Shown here in pieces: positions 1 through 5,917 of a stretch of DNA of 7,635 nucleotides. Position numbers and translations under genes: made by a program. This DNA comes from CAZEGV01 sp964511645 (lineage in GTDB: Bacteria; Bacteroidota; Bacteroidia; Cytophagales; JAAEPT01). Each line of letters opens with the position of its first letter. Position 1 is the stretch's first letter. The notes below the pieces were generated by a model that was not told where the DNA came from, ran no database searches, and saw only the letters and a program-made list of their open reading frames with translations. The DNA is taken from the NCBI GenBank assembly GCA_964511645.1, contig CAZEGV010000089.1, forward strand, positions 1-7,635, given 5' to 3'.

Positions 1-6
1 TAATTG

Positions 7-90
7 TGCGCACGAGAAGACTCGAACTTCCACGACCTAATGGCCACTAGCCCCTCAAGCTAGCGCGTCTACCAATTCCGCCACGTGCGC
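7..90 (-). tRNA. tRNA-Leu, anticodon GAG
   Basis: Transfers leucine to CUC and CUU codons. The reverse complement folds as a class II tRNA of 84 nt. The acceptor stem pairs GCGCACG (90-84) with CGTGCGC (14-8), with discriminator A at 7. The D-arm region contains GGCGGAATTGGTAGACGC. The anticodon stem CTAGC/GCTAG (63-59 and 51-47) encloses the loop TTGAGGG, which puts GAG at 56-54. A long variable arm follows, as expected for leucine. The T arm is GGAAG-TTCGAGT-CTTCT with one G-U pair. CCA is not encoded: the bases after the discriminator read CAA, so the end would have to be added by the CCA-adding enzyme. The anticodon was read directly from the fold, so isotype confidence is high. Confidence 0.97.
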
Positions 91-111
91 ATTTTTAGAA
101 AAATAAACAAT

Positions 112-138
112 AAAAGTTAAGTGTTGGACTTAACTTTT
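112..138. terminator. AT-rich perfect hairpin, possible terminator or tRNA leader stem
   Basis: AAAAGTTAAG (112-121) and CTTAACTTTT (129-138) are exact reverse complements around a 7-base loop, TGTTGGA. Read on the minus strand, the stem ends in TTTT and is followed by a T-rich run (ATTGTTTATTTTT), which resembles a weak intrinsic terminator. Read on the plus strand it also ends in five Ts. It lies only 21 bases upstream of the 5' end of the tRNA gene. If it terminated leftward transcripts completely, the tRNA would have no room for its own promoter. It may instead stop antisense transcripts, terminate only partly, or be a processed 5' leader. The stem has few GC pairs, so strength is doubtful. 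Confidence 0.35.
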
Positions 139-140
139 TA

Positions 141-171
141 GTGATTAAAAAGGGAGGTAGCCCCCAATCAT
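141..171. other. Imperfect hairpin with GC core
   Basis: GTGATT (141-146) pairs with AATCAT (166-171), counting one G-U pair. Inside an asymmetric internal loop (AAAAA opposite CC), GGG (152-154) pairs with CCC (161-163) across a six-base loop, AGGTAG. It sits just to the right of the 112-138 hairpin, so a leftward transcript heading for the tRNA gene would carry both stems in a leader. The role is unknown; the pairing was read by eye and is short enough to arise by chance. Confidence 0.25.
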
Positions 172-185
172 CGTCATTTGATGTT

Positions 186-215
186 CAAAAAATAAATATT
201 AATGTACGCACCAAA
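186..215 (-). promoter_or_regulatory. Possible Bacteroidota-type promoter for tRNA-Leu
   Basis: On the minus strand there is TTTG (215-212), then 17 bases, then TATTTTTTG (194-186). The known vegetative consensus of this phylum is TTTG, about 17-23 bases, then TAnnTTTG. The downstream box here has one extra T between TA and TTTG, so the match is imperfect. A start near 180 would give roughly a 90-nt leader before the mature tRNA 5' end, containing the hairpins at 141-171 and 112-138. Such boxes occur by chance in AT-rich DNA, hence the low confidence. Confidence 0.22.
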
Positions 216-435
216 TTGTATATTGGATTGTACATGTATTTTAAACGAACCTGTTTCTATGCAAATATCAATAAAAAAAATAGGGTATAAAAGGAACTTA
301 TATATGAAATGGACCTACTATGATTTAATTGGAGACTAAGTTGAGGGAGCCCCAAGTATTTAAAGATGCTATTTTTGCTTTTTCTAGGCTTAGAAAGTAT
401 AATCTCCTGAGTATAACTTGCCGAATATTAGTTGA

Positions 436-1068
436 TTAGTTAGGAACGGCGTAAGTTCTATCTGATGGGGAATGATTTTTGATATTGGGATTAAGCCCAA
501 GCAATAAAAAAAATATGGGTTTTATTTTATCTTTCAATTTTTTGCGAAGTATTTTAAATGCTTTGTTCATTTGGGCTTCTACGGTTCTATTTGAAACGTT
601 CATGAAATTTGCAATTTCAATATTTGTTAAACCATCTTGTTTACTTAACAAAAAAGTTTCTTTACATCTGGGGGGCAATTTTTGAATCTCTAGCTTTACA
701 AGTATAATCTGTTTTTTTAAGAGGTTTTCGTTTTCATTTTCAATGATGTAATTTAAAGCTTCAAGATGTTTCTCTTCAATCACCAACATTCTTTTGTCTT
801 TTCTCCATTGATCTATAAATCCATTATAAACGGATGTGTATAAAAAGCCTTTTACAGATTTTATGGATTGTGCCTTGTGTCTTTTCTCCCATAATTTTAC
901 AAATACATTTTGTACAATGTCCTGCGCTTTTTCATAATCATTGGATAGACTGTAAACATATAGACAAAGGGAATGGTGATAGGAGTTCATTAAGAAAACC
1001 AAAGCTTGGTGATTTCCTTTTTCAAGCTCATCTTTGAGTATTGTGTTATTTGAAAAATCAGTCTTCAA
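436..1068 (-). CDS. ECF-type RNA polymerase sigma-70 factor (FecI-like, Bacteroidota family)
   Basis: Alternative sigma factor of 210 residues, expected to direct RNA polymerase to the neighbouring transporter operon when its anti-sigma partner signals. The sigma region 2 domain spans about residues 24-92, with the typical DIVQNVFVKLWEKR core (50-63) and the promoter-contacting segment FLYTSVYNGFIDQWRK (75-90). Region 4 spans about 122-177, with the LPPRCKETFLLS lead-in and a helix-turn-helix around LTNIEIANFMNVSNRTVEAQ (147-166). There is no region 1 or 3, as usual for ECF factors. The start is TTG (1068-1066), directly preceded by an in-frame TAA. The next in-frame ATG (residue 27) would cut into region 2, so TTG is preferred; AGG lies 9 bases upstream as a weak ribosome site. 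A hydrophobic stretch PIFFLLLGL (184-192) and a polar tail follow region 4. The gene points away from the anti-sigma gene, whereas these systems are usually co-directional. Family assignment is firm; the target operon is inferred from position. Confidence 0.93.
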   Translation of the reverse strand: MKTDFSNNTILKDELEKGNHQALVFLMNSYHHSLCLYVYSLSNDYEKAQDIVQNVFVKLWEKRHKAQSIKSVKGFLYTSVYNGFIDQWRKDKRMLVIEEKHLEALNYIIENENENLLKKQIILVKLEIQKLPPRCKETFLLSKQDGLTNIEIANFMNVSNRTVEAQMNKAFKILRKKLKDKIKPIFFLLLGLNPNIKNHSPSDRTYAVPN

Positions 1069-1154
1069 TTAGTGAAACCTAAAAATATTGTGGAGTAAAT
1101 ATATAAAAAAAACTTATAGAAAACGTAGGTGTTGTTCATGTTTAAAACGTGTTA
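1069..1154. promoter_or_regulatory. Divergent regulatory gap between sigma and anti-sigma genes
   Basis: These 86 bases must carry the start signals for both divergent genes. Two copies of AAAACGT (1120-1126 and 1144-1150) lie in the same orientation with a 24-base period. The second copy sits in a near-palindrome CATGTTT-A-AAACGTG (1137-1151) with one mismatched pair. Paired repeats of this kind suit an operator or ECF promoter elements, but neither is proven. No full match to the phylum's vegetative promoter was found on either strand; TACGTTTT and TAAGTTTT on the minus strand are near matches to its downstream box. A five-codon ORF beginning ATG at 1138 ends at 1155. Confidence 0.4.
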
Positions 1155-1155
1155 A
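1138..1155 (+). other. Five-codon mini-ORF overlapping the anti-sigma start (TAATG)
   Basis: ATG at 1138 opens the short frame MFKTC, closed by TAA at 1153-1155. The last A of that stop is the first A of the ATG used here for the FecR-like gene (1155). Stop-start overlaps of this form are known to allow termination-reinitiation, so the mini-ORF could set the translation level of the anti-sigma factor. There is no strong ribosome site ahead of either ATG. A run this short can easily be accidental. Confidence 0.2.
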
Positions 1156-2342
1156 TGAAAAGTATTGCCCAAATGTTGGATAAAAAAATAGAGACCATAA
1201 TAGTCAAATACTTCTCTAGGTCGGCTTCAATAGATGAAGTGATTCACTTAACGGAATGGATGAGTGAGCCTTCTAACGCTTTGATTTTTAGGTGCTATGT
1301 AAAAACAAATTACTTAATAGATTCTGATATGCTTGACTTTGATACAGAAGGTGAAAAAGAGAAAATATTACAAAAAATAATAAGAGATGAAAAAAGTAGT
1401 CGCAGAAAGGGGTTTAAGAGAATATTCAAATATGCGGCAATATTTATAGCTGCTATTGGAATGGGGTACATGTACACGACCAATGATTTTTCTTTCCAAA
1501 AAAAGTTAGACACGATTACTGATACTAAATCTGAAATTCAACCAGGAAAAAACAAAGCCATTCTAACATTGGAAAATGGCTCAGAAGTAGATTTGGAAAG
1601 CGGTGAAAATATAAAATTGGTAGGGCGCTCACTAAAAGGCGAAAAACTAGTTTATGATACTAAGATAGAATCTAAAAAAGTCAGTCTTCAATATAATTAT
1701 TTAACGATACCAAAGGGAGGTCAGTTTTTTGTACAGCTGTCAGATGGCACAAAGGTTTGGTTAAATTCTGATTCCAAGCTCAAATATCCGGTCAATTTTA
1801 TTAAAGGGCAGGCTAGGGAAGTTGAATTGGTGTATGGTGAAGCTTATTTTGATGTATCTCCAAGTACAAATCACAATGGAGATGTTTTTAAAGTTGAAAC
1901 TAGGATTCAAGAAATTGAAGTATTGGGCACTGAATTTAATGTAAAGGCGTATCAAGATGAGAATGATATCATTACCACATTAGTAGAAGGGAAAGTAACC
2001 GTTGGTAATGGTATCGCATATAAATTCCTTGAGCCATCAGAGCAATCACTTATTAATATAAAAAGTCAGGATATTTCTGTTAGAAAAGTAAACAAGCTAT
2101 TTGATGAAATAGCTTGGAAAGATGGGTATTTCAGTTTTAGGCATAAGTCAATGGACGAAATCATGAAAATATTATCTAGATGGTACAATGTGGATTATGT
2201 TTTTAAAAATAAAGAAAAGGAAAGTAAGACGTTTACTGGAGTTTTGGATAGGGAAAGTACAATCAATCAAATATTAACATATATACAGAAAACAAATGAA
2301 ATAAGTTTCAAGATACAAGAGAAGACCGTAATTATAGAATAA
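1155..2342 (+). CDS. FecR-like anti-sigma factor with C-terminal DUF4974 domain
   Basis: Inner-membrane regulator of 395 residues that should hold or activate the ECF sigma factor and receive the signal from the outer-membrane transporter. The cytoplasmic anti-sigma segment is about 1-88, with the family's short motif HLTEWMSEPSN (31-41). A single membrane span covers about 90-107 (YAAIFIAAIGMGYMY), preceded by the positive stretch SSRRKGFKR. The periplasmic FecR domain is about 182-285, with the typical LSDGTKVWLNSDSKLKYP (195-212), GEAYFDV (228-234) and LGTEFNVKAY (257-266). The C-terminal DUF4974-like domain is about 316-393 (AWKDGYFSFRHKSMDEIM), a region that resembles STN folds. ATG at 1155 is chosen; an in-frame GTG lies two codons upstream (1149) and another ATG at 1173. 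It is divergent from the sigma gene and probably leads the transporter operon, 94 bases upstream of the SusC-like gene. Length and domain order are normal for the family. Confidence 0.94.
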   Translation: MKSIAQMLDKKIETIIVKYFSRSASIDEVIHLTEWMSEPSNALIFRCYVKTNYLIDSDMLDFDTEGEKEKILQKIIRDEKSSRRKGFKRIFKYAAIFIAAIGMGYMYTTNDFSFQKKLDTITDTKSEIQPGKNKAILTLENGSEVDLESGENIKLVGRSLKGEKLVYDTKIESKKVSLQYNYLTIPKGGQFFVQLSDGTKVWLNSDSKLKYPVNFIKGQAREVELVYGEAYFDVSPSTNHNGDVFKVETRIQEIEVLGTEFNVKAYQDENDIITTLVEGKVTVGNGIAYKFLEPSEQSLINIKSQDISVRKVNKLFDEIAWKDGYFSFRHKSMDEIMKILSRWYNVDYVFKNKEKESKTFTGVLDRESTINQILTYIQKTNEISFKIQEKTVIIE

Positions 2343-2436
2343 ACAAAAAGGAACAAAGTCGCTACCGCCTAAAGTTTTGACCTCATTCCTTTTACTTAAG
2401 ATTAATCAAATTGTTTAACTAATCAAATACTAATTT
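2343..2436 (+). promoter_or_regulatory. Leader region of the SusC-like gene with direct and inverted repeats
   Basis: The gap holds an 8-bp inverted repeat, AAAAGGAA (2346-2353) with TTCCTTTT (2386-2393). Inside it GTC (2358-2360) can pair with GAC (2379-2381), so the segment could form an extended stem in the mRNA. Closer to the gene, TAATCAAAT occurs twice in direct orientation (2403-2411 and 2420-2428) with a 17-base period, ending 8 bases before the ATG. This could be an internal promoter or operator of the transporter genes, perhaps recognised by the nearby ECF sigma factor, or a processing site that separates the amounts of anti-sigma and transporter mRNA. No exact TAnnTTTG box is present. 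The function is inferred from position only. Confidence 0.35.
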
Positions 2437-5400
2437 ATGAAAATTAACCTTACGAATGTTTTTCTCCATAAATGGGGGAAATTACTGCGAATTATTATGA
2501 GAACATTTTTATTTCTGTTTTTTACTTCAGTCTTTAGTTTTACACCGGGTAATATATTTTCTCAAAATGCCAAGATTAAAATTAATGCAGATATGACAAT
2601 ATCTGTAGCACAGATTTTTGAACTCATTCAGGAACAGGTAGGATATAAGTTTGTCTATAGTGATGATTTAATAGCTAATGCTCCTAAAGTTGTATTAAAA
2701 AAAGGAATAATCAGGTCAGAAGAATTGCTTAAAAAAGGGTTGTCCCCAATAGGTTGTACTTTTGAATTTACAAAAAATGAAACCGTTATTGTTAAAAGGA
2801 AGAACAATGTCATTTTAAATTCTGTACAGGAAAAGACCTTACAACAAGTGGCTATTAATGGTACGGTTTCCGATAAAGATGGACAGCCTCTACCTGGTGC
2901 CAATATTGTGGAAAAAGGAACTACAAATGGTACCCAAACAGATTTTGATGGTAATTTTACAATAGAGGTCACCAATGAAGATGCTGTTTTGGTCATTTCA
3001 TATTTGGGTTTTTCCACCCAAGAAATGGCCATTGGCCAAAAAACCACAATTTCCATTGTCCTAGTGGAAAATGCTAATAGTTTGGATGAGGTAGTGGTTA
3101 CTTCTTTGGGTCTTACCAGAAAGAAAAAATCCCTTGGGTATGCAGTTACAGAGCTAAAAGGTGATGTAGTCTCTTTGGTAAAAGAATCCAATGTTGCCAG
3201 TTCTCTTGCGGGTAGGGTAGCAGGTGTAGTGGTCACTAGATCCACATCAGGTGCCGGTGGTGGTACTCGGGTCATTATTAGAGGTAACAACTCTTTGAAC
3301 GGCAATAATCAACCATTGTATGTAGTAGATGGAGTGCCTATTGATAATTCCACACTGGCAACAGCTGATGCAGGGGAATTTAGTGTTCCCGATCTTGGGA
3401 ATGGTATTTCGGATATCAATCCTGATGATATTGAATCCATTTCAATACTTAAGGGGCCCAATGCTGCTGCATTATATGGGTCTAGAGCTGCTAACGGAGT
3501 GATAATAATTACAACTAAAAAAGGAAAGTTAGGTACAGGACTAGGTGTTTCATATACCTCTAGTATAACTTTTGAAACCCCAATGGTCTTGCCTAAATAT
3601 CAAAATGAATATGGTAGGGGCACAGATGGTATTTTTCCTCAAGTTGCAGCTTCAGATGATTTAAAGACACAAGTAAATACGGTTGCTGGTGCATCTTCAT
3701 GGGGGCCTAAGTTTGATGGTTCTTCAAGATTGACATACAATGGTGAGTTACGGCCTTATGTTGCACAGCCCAATAATGTAAGTGATTTCTTTGAGACAGG
3801 GGTTAGTTTGGTAAATACATTGGCCTTAAATGGGGGCAACGAAAATGCATCAATTCGTTTTTCATATACCAACTCGGATATTGGATCCATTCTTCCAAAT
3901 TCATCTGTAAAAAGAAATAACTTCAATTTAAGGGCCTTTGCCAAATTATCGGATAAATTAACGTTAGATACAAAGGTTACCTATTTCTTGCAGAAGGCTA
4001 AAAATAGACCAAGTCAAGGTACAGAAGGGGTTATGGCCTATCTGTGGAGGTTGGCAAGAAATGTAGATATCAATGACCTTAAAAATTATCAAGATATATT
4101 GAATCCCATAGATCCAGATGATATATATAGAGTGATAGCGCCCACTTCATCGGGAGGAAACCCTTATTGGATTCTTCAAAATGATTTTAATGGTGATAAA
4201 AGAAAAAGGATTACTGGTTTTGCAAAAGTAGATTATCAATTTAATGAATGGTTGTCCGCTTTTGCCCGTATGGGAGTAGATGCCATAAGTCAAGATAGGG
4301 AAGCTTATACAGCTGTTGGCCATCACTTTTTTGGAGAAGGAAGAATTAGTTTTAGACAGGATGATACGACCGAGGCCAATTATGATGCCCTTTTAATGTT
4401 CAACAAGAATGTAAGTGATAAATTTAATGTAGCTGCAAATGTTGGCGGAAATATGCGACATTCTACAGTAATTAGATCGGGCAGCAATGGTTATGACTTT
4501 AAGATTCCTGGAAAATACTTTTTAAGCAATACAGATGGAAGCAGAATTACTGCACTACAAGAAGATTTGATAGAGAAAAGGGTAAACTCATTATATGGGT
4601 CGGTTTCCTTGTCTTATAATGATATGTTCTTTTTGGATCTAACAGGAAGAAATGACTGGTCTTCTGCTTTGGCTGCTGAGAACAGATCTTATTTTTATAG
4701 TTCTGCGGGTTTAAGCATCTTGTTGAACAATGTATTCAATATGCAGGGTTCGGCGGTAGACCTATTAAAAATAAGGGGAAGTATTGCCAGTGTGGGCAAT
4801 GATACAGATTCACAACAAATCGTAAATCTTTTTCAGGTAGCGGGCAATGGTTATTTGGGCGTTACCCAAGTAGATAGACCTAATACTAAATTTAGCACTA
4901 GTTTACGTCCAGAAGATATCAAAACAACAGAGTTTGGACTGGAGTTCAAAATGTTCAAGAATAGATTTTATGGAGATTTTTCATACTATAATATTTCTAC
5001 TAAAGATTTGATTTTTGATGTTCCAGTGGATTTAGGAACATCTTATCAATTTTTTAGAGAGAACATAGGAGAAATCAGCAATAAGGGCTTTGAAGTATTA
5101 TTGGGAGGAACACCAATTAGTAACAAGAGTTTCTCTTGGGACGTATCTGCCAATATTTCTAAAAACGAGAATAAATTGGTTAGTTTGATTGATGGTCAAG
5201 AAAATTTCCAATTTAGTTCAAGTAACGGTGGTATTGTTGATGTTAGGGCGCAAGTAGGTGAGGGATATGGAGATATTTACACCACCACATGGTTGCGTAA
5301 CGATGCGGGTCAATTGTTGTTGACGGCAGAAGGTCGTCCTCAGGCAACTTCAGAACGCGAGAAGTTTGGAAATTACCAACCTGACTTTTCAGGTGGTTTC

Positions 5401-5907
5401 AGTAATACCTTTCGTTATAAAGACTTTACATTGAATGCGTTAATCGATTTTAGGATTGGTGGTGAGGTATTTTCTGCTACAGATGCAGGTCTGGATGGTT
5501 CTGGGGTTTCTGAAAGATCATTACAGTATCGTGATGGCGGCATACTTATGGATGGTGTGATTGATGATGGCAATGGTGGCTTTACCCAGAATACAACAAC
5601 TATTAGCGCACAGGATTATTGGGGAGCCGTGAGCTCAATAGGGTCTGAATATGTTTTTGATCAAACCAATGTAAGGTTAAGGGAGTTGAGTTTAACTTAT
5701 AATCTGCCAAGCAAGTTCTTGAAAAATACTTTTGTCCAAAAAGTATCTTTTAGTGCTATAGGAAGGAATTTGCTATTTATATATAAGAACGTTGATAATT
5801 TTGATCCAGAGTCCAGTTATTCTACGGGCAACTTTGGTCAAGGCGTTTTATTCTACGCTTTGCCAACTACCAAAAGTTTAGGGTTGAGCTTAAATGTTAA
5901 CTTTTAA
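2437..5907 (+). CDS. SusC/RagA-family TonB-dependent outer-membrane transporter with STN signalling domain
   Basis: Active outer-membrane importer of 1156 residues that works with the SusD-like lipoprotein. Order of parts: a positively charged N-terminus and signal peptide to about residue 43 (hydrophobic core RTFLFLFFTSVFSF, likely cleavage after FSQ); an STN domain about 48-120, the periplasmic part used for signalling to FecR-type proteins; a carboxypeptidase-D regulatory-like domain about 138-210 (GTVSDKDGQPLPGANI, TDFDGNFTIEV); the family signature SLDEVVVTSLG (215-225); a TonB plug about 230-365 with GRVAGVVV, RVIIRGNNSLNG, PLYVVDGVPIDN and the SILKGPNAAALYGSRAANG block; then a beta-barrel to the C-terminal phenylalanine (LGLSLNVNF), the usual outer-membrane assembly ending. 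ATG at 2437 is used; an in-frame ATG at residue 21 would leave a shorter but still workable signal peptide. The STN domain, absent from many SusC proteins, fits the flanking sigma and anti-sigma genes. The sequence does not show which substrate is carried. Confidence 0.96.
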   Translation: MKINLTNVFLHKWGKLLRIIMRTFLFLFFTSVFSFTPGNIFSQNAKIKINADMTISVAQIFELIQEQVGYKFVYSDDLIANAPKVVLKKGIIRSEELLKKGLSPIGCTFEFTKNETVIVKRKNNVILNSVQEKTLQQVAINGTVSDKDGQPLPGANIVEKGTTNGTQTDFDGNFTIEVTNEDAVLVISYLGFSTQEMAIGQKTTISIVLVENANSLDEVVVTSLGLTRKKKSLGYAVTELKGDVVSLVKESNVASSLAGRVAGVVVTRSTSGAGGGTRVIIRGNNSLNGNNQPLYVVDGVPIDNSTLATADAGEFSVPDLGNGISDINPDDIESISILKGPNAAALYGSRAANGVIIITTKKGKLGTGLGVSYTSSITFETPMVLPKYQNEYGRGTDGIFPQVAASDDLKTQVNTVAGASSWGPKFDGSSRLTYNGELRPYVAQPNNVSDFFETGVSLVNTLALNGGNENASIRFSYTNSDIGSILPNSSVKRNNFNLRAFAKLSDKLTLDTKVTYFLQKAKNRPSQGTEGVMAYLWRLARNVDINDLKNYQDILNPIDPDDIYRVIAPTSSGGNPYWILQNDFNGDKRKRITGFAKVDYQFNEWLSAFARMGVDAISQDREAYTAVGHHFFGEGRISFRQDDTTEANYDALLMFNKNVSDKFNVAANVGGNMRHSTVIRSGSNGYDFKIPGKYFLSNTDGSRITALQEDLIEKRVNSLYGSVSLSYNDMFFLDLTGRNDWSSALAAENRSYFYSSAGLSILLNNVFNMQGSAVDLLKIRGSIASVGNDTDSQQIVNLFQVAGNGYLGVTQVDRPNTKFSTSLRPEDIKTTEFGLEFKMFKNRFYGDFSYYNISTKDLIFDVPVDLGTSYQFFRENIGEISNKGFEVLLGGTPISNKSFSWDVSANISKNENKLVSLIDGQENFQFSSSNGGIVDVRAQVGEGYGDIYTTTWLRNDAGQLLLTAEGRPQATSEREKFGNYQPDFSGGFSNTFRYKDFTLNALIDFRIGGEVFSATDAGLDGSGVSERSLQYRDGGILMDGVIDDGNGGFTQNTTTISAQDYWGAVSSIGSEYVFDQTNVRLRELSLTYNLPSKFLKNTFVQKVSFSAIGRNLLFIYKNVDNFDPESSYSTGNFGQGVLFYALPTTKSLGLSLNVNF

Positions 5908-5915
5908 AAAAAAAA
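5906..5915 (+). repeat. A10 homopolymer at the SusC/SusD junction
   Basis: Ten consecutive A bases begin inside the TAA stop of the transporter gene (5905-5907) and end two bases before the SusD-like ATG (5918). Slippage here would leave the transporter stop intact and would not alter the lipoprotein when started at 5918. It would change the spacing between stop and start, and would shift the frame of the alternative start at 5894. A-rich leaders ahead of start codons are common in this phylum in place of Shine-Dalgarno sites, which is the simplest explanation. Confidence 0.6.
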
Positions 5916-5917
5916 TC

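Larger units (their letters stand above)
91..435. other. Gene-poor spacer between tRNA-Leu and the sigma factor gene
   Basis: No protein gene is convincing in these 345 bases. The stretch holds a perfect 10-bp inverted repeat (112-138), a second GC-containing hairpin (141-171), a possible leftward promoter (186-215), an 8-bp palindrome TACATGTA (231-238), a small hairpin with arms TTTCTA/TAGAAA (381-396), and a near-tandem 8-mer ATTAGTTG/ATTAGTTA (427-442) that runs into the sigma gene stop. Two short plus-strand ORFs, of 18 codons (234-290) and 11 codons (304-339), are too short to call. Two similar G/C clusters (150-167 and 343-355) stand out against the AT-rich background. No clear terminator follows the sigma gene stop directly. 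Confidence 0.6.

Noticed and set aside
7..90. tRNA-Leu as an integration site for a mobile element
   Set aside because: No integrase gene and no repeat of the tRNA 3' end is seen in the window; the side next to the tRNA 3' end is almost entirely outside it, so the idea cannot be supported.
234..290. 18-codon plus-strand ORF in the tRNA-sigma spacer
   Set aside because: No ribosome site, lysine and asparagine rich as expected for random AT-rich DNA, and nothing recognisable.
150..355. CRISPR-like or other regular repeat array
   Set aside because: Only two imperfect short copies, unevenly placed, and no regular spacing.
381..396. Hairpin TTTCTA-GGCT-TAGAAA as a terminator for the sigma gene
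   Set aside because: Only six AT-rich pairs, and no T-run follows it on the minus strand, the direction in which the sigma gene is read.
479..1037. Two plus-strand open frames of 67-68 residues opposite the sigma gene
   Set aside because: Both are fully antisense to the conserved sigma region 2 and region 4 coding sequence and look like random translations.
2655..3305. 216-residue minus-strand open frame inside the SusC-like gene
   Set aside because: It lies wholly antisense to a clear, domain-rich coding sequence and its translation is low-complexity (rich in T, P, S, V) with no recognisable domain; it is a shadow frame.
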